Origin: Molossus alvarezi
Taxonomy: Eukaryota; Chordata; Mammalia; Chiroptera; Molossidae
DNA: 64,000 bases
Assembly (NCBI GenBank): GCA_037176705.1
Contig: CM073887.1
Coordinates: 62,209,001 to 62,273,000, forward strand
Reading direction: 5' to 3'
This document shows positions 46,361 to 57,820 of this stretch, piece after piece. The translations under genes were made by a program, and so were the position numbers. Below the pieces are notes generated by a model. The model worked only from the letters and a program-made list of their open reading frames with translations, was not told the DNA's origin and ran no database searches. Numbering within the stretch: position 1 is the first letter of the stretch; each line of letters starts with the position of its first letter.

Positions 46361-47507
46361 GAAAAGATTTTTAAGATACAGAGACAGCATTTCTCTCAGC
46401 CTGGTAACCATTTCCTATCTCCTTCCTCCCTCTCTCTGTTGCCTTCCTTCACTTCAGGATTTGGGAAGTGGGGTGGGCATGGTCTCTGAGCAGAGGTGAG
46501 CTTACACTGGATTTTAGAGACAGAGGAATGTTCCCTGCTGGGGGCATTTCTGCCCTCCAAGGGGCATATGACAGTGACTGGAGACATTTTTAGTTGTCTT
46601 GATTGGGAGTGTGTGCTACTGGCATCTGGTGAGTAGAGAACAGGGATACTGCTCACCACCCCTCAATTCACAGATGGCCCTACCACAGAGAGTAAGTGGT
46701 CTGGCCCCAGATGTCAGCAGTGCTGAGGCCCAGAAACCTTCAGTTTGGAGGGAATGCTGGGTGGGCAGGGGTGCAACCTTTGCACCTGGGCAGAAAGAGT
46801 TCAGAGCTGTCCCTAGTTTTATGGCTGTGCCACCTGGGCAGGCAGATGGCTTTTCTTGCACCTGGGACCAGCCAGTTTGGCCATTGCTTGTGGCAAATGG
46901 CATGTCTGCAGTGCCTGGTGCAGGTGAGTGAACCCAGTTAATGTATACTCCTCTCTTGCCCTTGCTCTGTGGCTGCAGCCCTCCCTCACTGCCCCCCTTT
47001 GCAGTAGACACCTGGGTTTCACCTGCACATGCTAACAGATGGGCATGGCCCTGTTGGTAGCTGCTCCTCTCCTGTGACTTCTGTAAGACAGTTTGCCCAC
47101 TCTTGGAGTGAGCAGGGCCACTTACGTTTCTGTGTGTCCGCTCATGATCCTTAGTGATGATGGACATGCCTGCAGTGCCTTTTCATGTGAAAGGTCAGTC
47201 AATAGGCATTCAATGTGTGATGAGCAAATCGATGCTGTCACCTTCCTGGGGAGCATGGGCATGAGGGCCAGGTTGGGTAAGGGGACAGGGTGTAACGTCG
47301 GGGAGATCACTTTCATGTTGGCAGGGCAGAGGGGTGGGTGTATGAGTGTTCTTTTATCGTCCTCAGACTTGGGTAGCATGATATGCAAGGAAGGGTTGTG
47401 GTGTTCTGCTGTGTGACTTTGAGCAGGTTTTTCAACTTTTAAAATCTTGATCTATAAAGTTGGGGTAGTGTGTTCATTCCACATAATGACTTTTTGTTTT
47501 TTTTTTT

Positions 47508-47748
47508 ATCCTCACCTGAGGACATTTTTCCATTTTTTTGTTCAGGTAGAGTGGGAGGAAGAGAGAGGAACAGAGAGAGAGAGAGAAACATCGATGTGAA
47601 AGGAACACATCGAGTGGCTGCCACCCGCACAACCGACCAGGGCCGGGGACAAACTGCAACCGAGGTACATGCCCTTAGGGGGAACCGAACCCGGGTCTCT
47701 CAGGACCGTAGGCCGACGCTCTAACCGCTGAGCCAAACCGGCCAGGGC
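47508..47748 (-). mobile_element. VES type A SINE, young
   Basis: Starts ATCCTCACCTGAGGAC and ends GAGCCAAACCGGCCAGGGC. Duplication CATAATGACTTTTT at 47482 and 47749. Confidence 0.95.
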
Positions 47749-48529
47749 CATAATGACTTTTTTTAATTGTCCCAGGGGTCATGTTGGGTGCATAATGTAG
47801 CATACAGAACATGCAAGGGGCGTGCTTTTAGGGAACAGGAGTGGTTTTAGGGGGAACAGGAGAGAATCGCTGCAAATGAATGAAGCACTGGTTCTCAGAT
47901 AGAAGAAGCAGGGCAGTGTGGACTGACTGGCTGAGGGGGAGGCTAACACCTGGACAGTAAGACAGAGGCCCCTGTGCTGGGCAAGAGCACTCCATGTGTG
48001 GGGCAGGCAGATGCAGGATCCCAAGGTGGGAAGGGCTTGGCAAAGTTAAGGACAGATCAGAGAACAGGGAGGCTGGCTTGTGGAGAGTGAGAGAGGTGAA
48101 GCTGTAGTGACTTTGGGAACCCTGGATTCCACCTGAAGGAGGGGTAATTGTGATGGTAAGAAGTCTGAGATGCTGTATTTTTATAATAGTGTATTGAGCT
48201 CTAATTCCCAATACATACAACCTAAACTGTACCATTCAGTGGTTTTTAACACATTTACCATGTTGTGTAACCATTACTTATGTCCAGTTCCAGAACATTT
48301 CTATTACCCCAAGAGGAAACCACATCCCCATTAACAGTCACTCCTCACTACCCTAAGCCTTTGGCAGCCATCAATCTGTTTTCTATCTCTATGGATTTGC
48401 CTGTTCTGAACATTTCATATCAGTGGAATCATACACTACATGGGCTTTTGTGTCTGGCTTTTTTTGGTTGACATGATGTTTTTTATGTTAATCCATGTAA
48501 TATGTGTCAGTACTTCAATCCTTTTTAAA

Positions 48530-48762
48530 AAATGTTTTTATTGTTTTTTTGTTTTTATTTATTTTTGTAGAGAGAGAGGAAGGGAGGGGGAGAGAGAGAC
48601 AAACATCAATGAGAAAGAAGTATCAACATCTATCAGCTGCTCCTGCACGGCCCCAACTGGGGATTAAGCCTGCTACCTGGGCATGTGCCCCGACTGTGAA
48701 TAGAACCAGTGACCTCTTGGTGTATATAGGTCGATGCTCAACCACCAAGCTACCTTGACGGG
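48530..48762 (-). mobile_element. VES type B SINE
   Basis: AATGTTTTTATTGTTTTTTTG through AAGCTACCTTGACGGGG. Duplication CAGTACTTCAATCCTTTTT (48508) and CAGTACTTCAGTCCTTTTT (48763). Confidence 0.92.
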
Positions 48763-48835
48763 GCAGTACTTCAGTCCTTTTTATGGCTGAGTAATATTCC
48801 ACTGTGTGAATGAACCACATTTTGTTTATTCTTTA

Positions 48836-49317
48836 AAAAAAATTTTTTTTCTTTATTGATTTTATTTATTTATTTATTTTTCTTTTTTTTTTTTTTTTAT
48901 CCTCACCTGAGGACATTTTTCCATTTTTTGTTCAGATAGAGCGGGAGGAAGAGAGAGGAAGAGAGAGAGAGAAACATCGATGTGAAGGGACACATCGAGT
49001 GGCTGCCACCCGCACGACCAACCAGGGCCGGGGACAAACTGCAACCGAGGTACGTGCCCTTAGCGGGAACCGAACCCGGGTCTCTCTGTACCGCAGGCCG
49101 ACGCTCCAACCGCTGAGCCAAACCGGCCAGGGCTTCTTTATTGATTTTAGAGAGAGAGAAAGGGAGAGGGAGAGAGAGTTAGAAACATCTATGAGAGAGA
49201 ACACTGATTGGCTGCCCCTGTGTGCCCACAACCTGGGCATATGCCCTGACCAGGAATCGAACTGGCTACCTTTTGGTGTATGGGTTGATGCTCAACCACT
49301 AGCCTCACCGCCTGGAC
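48836..49317 (-). mobile_element. VES type B SINE split by a type A SINE
   Basis: 3' tail at 48848-48866 and body 49134-49317 (TTCTTTATTGATTTTAGAG through CCTCACCGCCTGG). Same arrangement as at 27317-27780. Confidence 0.9.
48899..49132 (-). mobile_element. VES type A SINE nested in the type B tail, young
   Basis: Starts ATCCTCACCTGAGGAC and ends GAGCCAAACCGGCCAGGGC. Duplication TTCTTTATTGATTTTA at about 48850 and 49134. Confidence 0.95.
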
Positions 49318-50114
49318 TTGTTAATTCTTTGTCAGTTGATGGACATGTGTGTTATTTCCACCTTTTGGCTATGGTGAACAGTCTTGCCATGGACATTCAT
49401 GTCTAAGTGCCTATGTGGATACAGGTCTTCCTTTCCCTTGGGTGTGCACCAAGGAGTGGAGTTGCTGGGTCATATGGTAACTCTGTTTAACCATTTGAGG
49501 GCACTTTCTGTTCTATAAAGATGGGTGTGAGCTGAACTGGCAGTGGGGTGAGAGGGGAGGGCAGCAGACAGTGAGAGGCCACTGCAGTGTCTAGGTTGGG
49601 GAGTAGGGGGCTAGCTTGAGCAGGATGAGTGGATTTTGGTGATATTTTAGGCATCAGAGCCAGAATGTGTGCAGGTGGATTGCATGTGGGGCATGTTGCC
49701 CTCTTGCCAGAGGCTCAGGACACAGGAGGCTCTGAGCATCCCAGGGAGCAACCCCAGGGCCAGAAAAAGTCTATACACAAAGCAGTCCACGTGGCTTGGC
49801 CTGGCTGCAGCTCTGGCTGTACTGAAGGTAGGGGGTTGTTCTTCTGGCCATACCCTGTGTCAGGGGTAGCTCTGCACAGGCTGGAGGAAAGCGCAGTGGT
49901 GGCTTGGGTGAGCTGATCATGGAGACCGCCCCCAGTCCTGGCCCCAATCCTGGCTTTGGCATCCTTTGCCTCTGTGCCGGCTGTTCCAAGTGTCTGGTAC
50001 CATCTGTAGCCTCCACACATGCACGCATGCGGGACTGTATGAGTTGCTCTGCTGAGAGGATGGGGAGCCGTCCCCTGCCTTCAGGAAGCCCCAGCAGCCT
50101 CAGTGTTCTGGTTG

Positions 50115-50525
50115 TGTGCTGCACATCCACCCCTAATAAGATTTGCTTACGTCCTGACCCCCAGAATGTGTGACTTTGGCCCTGTTTGGAAAATAAATCT
50201 CTGCAGATATAATTTAGGGTAATGATCTCAACGTGATTATCCTAGATTTAGGGTGGTCTTAAATACAATGACTGATGATCTTATGAAAAGAGGAGAGGAC
50301 ACAGATACGTAGGGAAAAGGTTATATGATGACTATGGCAGAAACTGGGGTGATGCAGCCACAAACCAAGGATGCCTAGAGCCCCAGAAGCTGGAAGAGAC
50401 AAGGAAATATCCTCTTCTAGAACCTCCAAAGGGAGTGTGGCCCTGCTGACACCTGTGTTTTGGACATCTGGGCTCCAGAGCTGTGAGAGAATAAATTTCT
50501 ATTGTTTTACTTGGTTGGTGGTCAT
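50115..50525 (+). mobile_element. MaLR/ERV-like LTR remnant, sense
   Basis: TGGAAAATAAATCTCTGCAG, GATTATCCTAGATTTAGGG, GCCCCAGAAGCTGGAAGAG, GTGGCCCTGCTGACACC and GAGAGAATAAATTTCTATTG follow a known mammalian LTR order. I cannot fix the subfamily. Confidence 0.65.
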
Positions 50526-50600
50526 CTATGATGGCAAGCCTGGGATACTGCAGAGTTCAGGTACTTTATAGAAACCATCTTTAAATATGTTGTTTTTTTT

Positions 50601-50860
50601 CCTCCTGACTAGAGTGGCTCAGTTGGTTGAGCATCCTCCTGTGCACCGAAAAGTTGCTGGTTCAATTCTTGGTCAGGGCACATGACCAGGTTGTGGGTTT
50701 GATTCCCAGTTGGTGTGTGTATGGGAGACAGTGGATCCTCTCCCTCTCCCTCTCCCTCTCCCTCCCCCTCCCCTCCCCTCCCCTCCCCCTCCCCTCCCTC
50801 CCCCTCCCCCTCCCTCCCCCTCTCCCTCAGCATGTCCTCAAGTGAGGATTTAAAAAAAAA
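50601..50860 (+). mobile_element. VES SINE with expanded CCCTCT tract
   Basis: CCTGACTAGAGTGGCTCAG (50604) through GTCCTCAAGTGAGGATTT plus A-run. A B-like head is joined to an A-type tail across a 90-bp C/T tract. Target copies ATGTTGTTTTTTTT (50588) and TTGTTGTTTTTTTT (50861). Confidence 0.88.
50739..50828 (+). repeat. (CCCTCT)n / (CCCCT)n tract
   Basis: Pure C/T on this strand for about 90 bases, grown from the SINE pyrimidine tract. The complementary purine strand could form triplex or G-rich structures. Confidence 0.92.
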
Positions 50861-50877
50861 ATTGTTGTTTTTTTTAA

Positions 50878-51071
50878 AGTTGATTTGAAAGGGAAAGGGA
50901 GAGAGAGAGAAACATTGATGTGAGAGAGAAACATCAATCCATTGCCCCTGGTACCCACCCCAACCAGAGATTGAACTCAGAACCTAGGCATGTGTCCTGA
51001 GCAGGAATTGAGCTGGCAACCTTTTAGTGCATAGAATAGTGCTCAACCAACTCAGGCACACTGGCCAGGGC
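50878..51071 (-). mobile_element. VES SINE, old
   Basis: GAGAGAGAGAAACATTGATG through CAGGCACACTGGCCAGGGC. Target copies TTGTTGTTTTT (50861) and ATGTTGTTTTT (51082). Confidence 0.82.
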
Positions 51072-51240
51072 TTTTTTTTTTAATGTTGTTTTTCAGAAAT
51101 CATCTCGTAATCCTACGGTGAGGGTTAAAGTTTGCCCTCTATACTCTCTGTTCCTGCTCCCTGCCTGACACCATGTGGCTTTCACTCAACCTTTATTACT
51201 TTTTTAACATTTATTATTATTACTATTATTATTACTTTTT

Positions 51241-51404
51241 TAACATTTCATTGATTGATTTTTAGAGTGAGAAAGGGAAACATTGATTTGTTCCACTTAT
51301 TTATGCATTCATTGGTTTCTTTTATGTGCCCTGACTGGGAATTGAACCCAAGACCTTGGTATCCTGGGACAATGCCCTAACCAACTGAGCTACCTGGTCA
51401 GGGC
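51241..51404 (-). mobile_element. VES-related SINE, strongly diverged
   Basis: TTGATTGATTTTTAGAGTG, ATGTGCCCTGACTGGGAATTG and GAGCTACCTGGTCAGGGCC. Target copies CTCAACCTTTATT (51185) and CTCAACCTCTATT (51405). Confidence 0.8.
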
Positions 51405-51429
51405 CTCAACCTCTATTCTTTTTTTTTTT

Positions 51430-51669
51430 ATCCTCACCCGAAGACATTCTTCCATTGTTGCTCAGATAGAGTGGGAGGGAGGGAGAGGAAGTGAGAGAAA
51501 GAGAGAAACATCGACACAAAAGGGACACATCGAGTGGCTGCCTCCTGCACAACCCCAAACAGGGCTGGGAACAAACTGCAACCGAGGTACGTGCCCTTAG
51601 TGGGAACCAAACCTGGGTCTCTGTGGACTGCAGACTGACGCTCTAACTGCTGAGCCAAACTGGCCAGGG
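51430..51669 (-). mobile_element. VES type A SINE
   Basis: Starts ATCCTCACCCGAAGAC and ends GAGCCAAACTGGCCAGGGC. Target copies CTCAACCTCTATTC (51405) and CTCAACCTTTGTTC (51670). Confidence 0.93.
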
Positions 51670-52538
51670 CTCAACCTTTGTTCTTGTTGCTCACTCGCCC
51701 ATGGAGAGGAGATGTTCCCCCCACTCAGTACATATGAGGAAACTGAGGCCCCAGCTGTGAAGAGGCAAAGCTGGTGTTTAGCCCCTAGATGAGCACACAT
51801 GACGTATCCAGGACAAGGAATTAAAAGCACAAACTAGAACCTTCTATTGCTCACAGAGCCCACTTCGGCTACTTGGGCCTGTTCTTGTAAATAATGTTTT
51901 TTAGAACATGGCCATGCCCATTTGCTTATGTCTGGTTGAGTCATTGTAGCAGAGACTATGTAGGCTGGAGAGGCAAAGGCAAAAATATTTATTATTTGGC
52001 CCTTTACAGAAGGAGTTTGCTGCTCCTGGCCAATGGGTCTCCCTGCGGTTTGAGACTTGCTGACCTAGAGCAACTTGGAAGATTGGGAGGATGGTGAGAG
52101 TCATTTCTCTCACTTTCAGGGGCCTCTGAACCATTTGGTAGCTGAAGAACATCACTCCTGGACTCCCACAAATTTCTGCTTCTGCAGGTCCGGTGTGAGG
52201 GCCTGAATTCTGAGTGGGTGTCTGAGTACCCTGCCATGTAGGCCTTGCCGGGATGCTTGGGTGCTGTAGTCACCAGCGTTGTGCCAGGTGACTCTTGTCT
52301 GTGCAGAGTCTTCTGGTCCTGGTCGGGTTAATTAGGTTACACTGCCAGGCCATCCTGGGCATTGTTGGCCTTTCTCTGCTGCTCTTTGCGCTGGGGAGTT
52401 TTCTGGTTTCGGCTCAGGACCTGGGGCTCCTTCCAGTGCTGCTCCAGTGAGAGGAGGTGACGGCTTCAGGACCTGGGATTTAGTCTTTGGTACTGGGGAT
52501 TTCCTTTTATTTTTATTTTATTATTTTTTTATTTTTTA

Positions 52539-52757
52539 AATTTTCATTTCAGGATATTTTTTCATTTATCTTCAGATAAAGTGGGAGGGAGGGAGGGGGA
52601 GAGAGAAACATCGATGTGAGAAACACATCGATTGGTTGCCTTCCACATGGGTTGGGGATTGAATTGCAACTGAGGTACATGCCCTTGATGGGAATCGAAC
52701 TGGCAACTCTTTGGTCCGTGGCTGATGCTCTAACCACGGAGCCAAACTGGCCAGGGC
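52539..52757 (-). mobile_element. VES SINE
   Basis: AATTTTCATTTCAGGATATT through GAGCCAAACTGGCCAGGGC. Target copies CTGGGGATTTCCTTTT (52493) and CTGGGGATTTATTTTT (52758). Confidence 0.9.
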
Positions 52758-52800
52758 CTGGGGATTTATTTTTATTTTTATTTTATTTATTTATTTATTT

Positions 52801-52884
52801 GGTACATTTCCCTAGTGGGAACCGAACCCGGGACTCTCTGGTCCGCAGTCCGATGCTCCAACCGCTGAGCCAAACTGGCCAGGG
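52801..52884 (-). mobile_element. Head-only short VES SINE (about 84 bp)
   Basis: Only the tRNA-like head is present, ending at GGTACATTTCCCTAG and followed directly by an ATTT-type tail (52768-52800). Target copies CTGGGGATTTATTTTT (52758) and CTGGGGATTTCTTTTT (52885) show it inserted in this short form rather than being cut later. Confidence 0.9.
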
Positions 52885-52918
52885 CTGGGGATTTCTTTTT
52901 AAATAGGACCTTCTGGGG

Positions 52919-53178
52919 CCCTGGCCAGTTTGGCTCAGGGGTAGAGCGTTGGCCTGCGGACCAGTGAGTCGCAGGTTCAGTTCCGACCAAGGACATAGCT
53001 CGGTTGTGGTTCATACCCAGCCCTGGTTAGGGTCATGCGGCAGGTTGTGGGGGGAGAGGGTCGGCCAGTTGCTGTGTCCCACTCATGTCAATGTTTCTCT
53101 CTCTCTCCCTTTCTCTCCCTCCCACTCTATCTGAAGATAAATAGAAAAATATCCTCGGGTGAGGATTGGAAAAAAAAA
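52919..53178 (+). mobile_element. VES type A SINE, older variant
   Basis: Head CCCTGGCCAGTTTGGCTCAG, body with TGAAGATAAATAGAAAAA, tail ATCCTCGGGTGAGGATTGG. Duplication TTTAAATAGGACC at 52899 and about 53180. Confidence 0.93.
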
Positions 53179-53544
53179 GTTTAAATAGGACCCTCTGGGA
53201 AATGCCATCCAGAGGTCAGGGGTGGGTTCTGGCCTGGGAGGTACTGGCCTGAGTGCAGTCCTAGGGGAGTATCACAAATGGGTGTTCCCTGATGATTCTG
53301 TTTCTGGGGCACTTGTACACACATGGAGTAAATTTTGGTTGTTATGACTTGTGTGGTGGTGGTGGTCACTAGGGATACAGCTCAACTCCTTACACTGCCC
53401 AGCACAGCCCTACCCTAGAGAACCAGCTGGCCCCAGTAGCCCTGTTGTATACCCCTCTATGTGCTGGGGTTATGCGGGCACAGAAGGGTGGGTGGAGGTC
53501 TCCAATTCCATGAGGTATCTGACAACATCCCCAGCAGCTGAGGG

Positions 53545-53645
53545 CATGTATCCTCTCTGGTTTACAGAGGGGGAGACCAAGGCTCGGAGAGTGTTAGAGG
53601 TGGGAGAGCTAGGGTTGGACCCAGGCCGGACTAACCTAGTGGCTG
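53545..53645. mobile_element. MIR remnant
   Basis: TTTACAGAGGGGGAGACC and GGAGAGCTAGGGTTGG are MIR-like. Confidence 0.45.
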
Positions 53646-53924
53646 TATGTGTTCTCCCATCCACACTGCTCTGTGAGTTTGCCGGCTGGTCAGGGTGGGG
53701 CAGAGCCTTCTTTGCTGCCAGAACCCTGTGTGCTGAGGAAACGGTTCAGGGAGCACAGGCTGCATGGGTAGAGCTCTAGGTGGGAAGCAGTTGGGTGGTG
53801 CAGGGCCCTGGGCCAGGCTCTATGTATGGGTGATGGGGAACCATGGAGAGTTCCAGCGTGATGGCAGATGAATGACCAGAAGTGCTGGAGTCCATGTGCA
53901 TGTATCCTGTGGGTTGTTGCAATG

Positions 53925-54055
53925 ACCCAGAGTAAGAGCCTGTTGCTCCCCCCATTGCCCAGATGAGAAACTGAGGTGTAAAGGGTCTCATGGTTCACTG
54001 TAAGTGGAAGTGCTGGGTTCGAACTTGTGTCTGACCCAGGGACCTGTGTATTTCT
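53925..54055 (+). mobile_element. MIR remnant
   Basis: CCCAGATGAGAAACTGAGG and GGAAGTGCTGGGTTCGAAC match MIR core phrases. Confidence 0.55.
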
Positions 54056-54825
54056 TAATGCAGCCACAGAGGACCGTGGTGTATGTTGAACTTCAGTTCA
54101 TAGCCACTGGTTGAGGACCTTGGAGGTGGTCCCTGGTGTTTTACAAACCATATATGTGTTCATTCCATGCATACAAGCAGCCAGGCGCAGGGATGAGCAC
54201 AGCAGCTTGCTGTGGCCCACTGTGAGAATAGAGGGAAGGCTGATTTGGGGTAGTTCGGGGATGATAATGACAGCATTTATTGGGAGATGAGAGGAAAGAA
54301 GGCACGGCAGGGGCTCCCTGGCTGTGATGGGGGACCCAGAGAGAAAGGGGCAGGGGTAGAAGAGTCCCATCTCACCTTGGAGCTTGTAGAGTGGAACAGC
54401 CCTTTGTTTCTGTCCAGGTTGTCTCTGACCCCCTCTTCTCCCATCCCTCCTGCCACCATGTCCAGCCGAGTCCCAAGGCAGGGGTGTGTACCCTGGTGGA
54501 GCAGGGCTGTGGTGCTACCGGCCAGATGGGGGTCCAGGTTCACAAGGAACCCACCAAATGCTTCACAGTCCAAGGACATGGAGAGAGTCAATATTTATTA
54601 TTTGCCAAACGGAAATGAAGTGCGGCCAGGGCCTCCTTTTCAGGCTGTTCAGATGGGCACAGAGGATTCTGTAGCACCTGGTGCATAGCAGGGCCCTGCA
54701 GTAGGCTTCTTGCTTCATCCTGGGTGAGTTTAGACCTAGACATCCCCTCTGGGCTTCACTCCCTCTCCATGGAGCAGGAGTCACAGTGGTTTCCACCTCA
54801 TTGGACTAGGGTGACATTTAGATGG

Positions 54826-55035
54826 GCATATGGCAGGCGCTTGGCAGATGCTTAGCAGGTGCTTGGCAGATGCTCAGCAGGCACATGTATGCAGCAGGTA
54901 CATAACAGGTACTTGGTGGACACACAGCAGGCACACGTGTAGTCAGTAAGCGTCCAGCAGGTATACAGCAGGCACACAAGATGTACTCAGCTGACACTGA
55001 GCAAGTACATAGTGGGCATCCAGCAGGCGCTAAGC
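54826..55035 (+). repeat. Degenerate GCAGGYAC-type minisatellite
   Basis: Short units such as GCTTGGCAGATGCTTAGCAG, CAGCAGGCACA, AGCAGGTACAT and CAGCAGGTATA recur every 10-20 bases over about 200 bases. Confidence 0.85.
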
Positions 55036-56004
55036 AGACACTGGATGGTGACCTCCCTAAGGGCAGGCCTGTCTCCCGTTCGCTCTAATCTTCTAGGTTT
55101 CCCACTATGCTGTCAGGCTCCCTCTTTAAGCAGTGGGAGTGTGGCATGTGGTCCTGTTCTCCATCTGGGAGAGTGAACCAGGCACTGAGGGGCATGGAGC
55201 CAGGTGGGTAGTATGGTGGTCTTTGTGGAGTTTAAGTTTGCAGAACAACTTCAGGGAGAAACTTTGAGTTTGTATTGACTACATGCAGTGTGTTACAGGA
55301 TGGGCTGGGACAAGCAGGGGCAGGAGGACCCTGGGGAGAATGTTACAAGTTCTTGGTCCTCCAACGAGGTCCCCCATGAGGTGCCCTGCAGAGTCTGGGG
55401 TTTGGATGAAAAAGCCCCTCCTTCAGTTGGTGTTCATTGAGCAGCCACATTGTGCCGGGTCCTGGAGACGCCCTACAGAACAAGTCAGATGGAGCCCTTC
55501 CCTCAGAGGAAACCATGCCAGTGACTAGCTGGTCCCTGGCCGTGGCCCTGAGGTCACAGCTCTGAAAGAGTGGAATAGGGTGGGGGTCCTTTGGGGGAGG
55601 TGACATTTGGGGCTGAGCCCCTGGGGATGAGGAGAGCCATGGAGGTGGGGAGTGTGAAGCCTGTTGTGGGACCAGGGGCTGGCTGAGCTCAGTGGGTAAT
55701 TCCTCATGGGCCGGGTTCTGGGATTGGGGGTGCTCCTATAAAATTAGGAGCAGGACCTGACATAAGATGCAGGTTTAGCAAAGACTTCCCCAACCACCAT
55801 ATAGGGACAGGCTTGGGGAGAGTGAGGAGAGGGCTTTAGGGACCTGAGAAGGTGTTGGGGCAGGTGTCTCCCAAGAGAGGGTGGCACTAGGGGAATGAAC
55901 TTGGACTTGGTACAGACCAGGACTTGCTGACTTGACCATTCTTTCACCTGAAATCAGAAACCTGATTCCCAGGGGTGTGAACAGAGAGATTTATATTTAA
56001 ACAG

Positions 56005-56211
56005 TTTTTTTCTTTATTGATTTTAGAGAGAGGAAGGGAGAGGGAGAGAGAGATAGAAATATTGATGAGAGAGAACATTGATCGGCTGCCTCCTACATGC
56101 CCCCCACTGGGGATCGGGCTCATAACCTGGGCATGTGCCCTGATGGAATCAAGTGGGCGACCTCTTGGTGCATGGGTCAACGCTCAACCACTGAGCCACA
56201 CCAGCTAGGCC
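56005..56211 (-). mobile_element. VES type B SINE
   Basis: TTCTTTATTGATTTTAGAGAG through GAGCCACACCAGCTAGGC. Imperfect flanks GAGATTTATATTTA (55985) and GAGGTTTATATTA (56214). Confidence 0.92.
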
Positions 56212-57554
56212 AGGGAGGTTTATATTAAATGGCTTCACCTTCATGTTCTGGTGGCCCCTGTACAAGGAAAGGCATTTCTGAAGCAGAGAGGAAACCTTGA
56301 GCCCTTATTCCATACATGAAATTTCTCTTTCTCTGAGGTCCATCTCGATGCCCCACTGGTCATGGGGGTTTCACCCCAAATCCAGAGCATGGTCTTCTGT
56401 CCACAGGGTGAGTCTACAGAAAAGGACAGACTTTCTTCTTCTTTGGCTGTCAAGTATGTGTGCCCCATTCACCCTATTCCCAGATACAGCCTTGGAGCTT
56501 GGTGGTCTTCTGAGTGTCCAGTGCCTGGGGGTCCCTGTCAAGGGAAAAAGATCCTGAAAGCTCTTGCACACTATCCTTCCCTGCCAGGTGAGGTTGCAGG
56601 GAAGTGTTCTGCCATGCCTTTTTTAATAAATAAAAGAAATAATTTGTGTCTCAAAACTTTGATGAAAATTGAAAACAGAAAACTCAAAGCACTTCCCCTT
56701 TCCTCTGTGCATCTGATACAGCTCACCTGGGTGTGGAGGTAGATGCGTGCATGCCAGCTGGTCACTCAAGTGGAAGTCTCTGGGAGGCAAATTGCTCAGG
56801 GCTGGCTCTGCAGGGCTGCCAGTCCTTGAGCTGGGGACACAGGGAGGTGGAGTGCACCCCACAAAGACATGAGAGCTGTTCATCCTGCCGGAGGCTCAGA
56901 GTGGCCACTGTGTCCATGCCCTTCTGGCTAAAGAGCCTCCCTCATGTTGAGGTCAATTTCAGTGTTTCTCGGGTGACTGAAGAGACGGATCCCTGCTGCC
57001 CTCTTCCAGGGGTCTTTTCATACCTGTGAGCATTGTACTGTCTCTCTCTCTGTCCTTTCAAGCAGACTGAGTTTGACAGCTATAATTAGGAGAGGAGCAG
57101 CTCATTAAATTGTCAAAGAATCAATGCACCGCCTCAAGAGTGATTTATGGGCCCAGCATCCTCCTTTATGCCTGAAGTGGCATGCAGCCACTAATTCCTG
57201 CTGCTGGCTCAGCAAATGCAGAGGGAGGAGCCCTGAGGGTCCCTAACAGGAGGCCTGCTGGGGCCACTTGTGCCCAAGAGCTCACCCTGAGGCCTCCTCA
57301 GCACCTGGCCAAGTAGATTGTCACTATAGTTTGGGCTCTGCCTCTGCTAACTTTCCTCAAATGACTCCTTTCTGTGCCTCAGTTTCCCACTGTAGAGTTG
57401 TTCAGATTAGACAGTGTGCCCTCCCGAAGTGCTTTCCCTGTGCCTGGCCAGCATCAGGGGTGCCCATGGAGCAGCATAAGAGCAGAGTCTTACTGGGAAC
57501 ACCCATGTGCCATGACTTGACATGTGACAGATGCCATGACACTACTATAAATGT

Positions 57555-57820
57555 CTGTTCAGTGTCCTTTGTATTCATTTCTTCTCACTTTTTCTTTTGA
57601 GATAATTTTAGATTTAGTGAAAAGGTACAAAGACAGCACAGAGAGTTCCCATAGCCCCTGACTGAACATCTCACGTGACCAGGGTGGGCAGATACAACAA
57701 GGACAGCAGCATTATCACATTCTATTAACTAGATTCCAGATTGCATTTAGATTTCCCCAGAAGTCCCCTGGTGACCTGTCTCTGGCCTAGTATATATCTC
57801 CTCCAGGCTCCCACATTATG
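57555..57820 (-). mobile_element. Old L1 fragment, antisense
   Basis: GATAATTTTAGATTTAGTG, AGAGAGTTCCCATAGCCCC and TTTAGATTTCCCCAG are L1ME-type antisense phrases. Confidence 0.6.

Larger units (their letters stand above)
48170..49530 (-). mobile_element. Old L1 fragment, antisense, interrupted by SINEs
   Basis: L1M antisense phrases at 48190-48520 (CATTCAGTGGTTTTTAACAC, CATTAACAGTCACTCC), 48775-48835 (GCTGAGTAATATTCCACTG) and 49318-49530 (GGAGTTGCTGGGTCATATGG). Confidence 0.75.
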
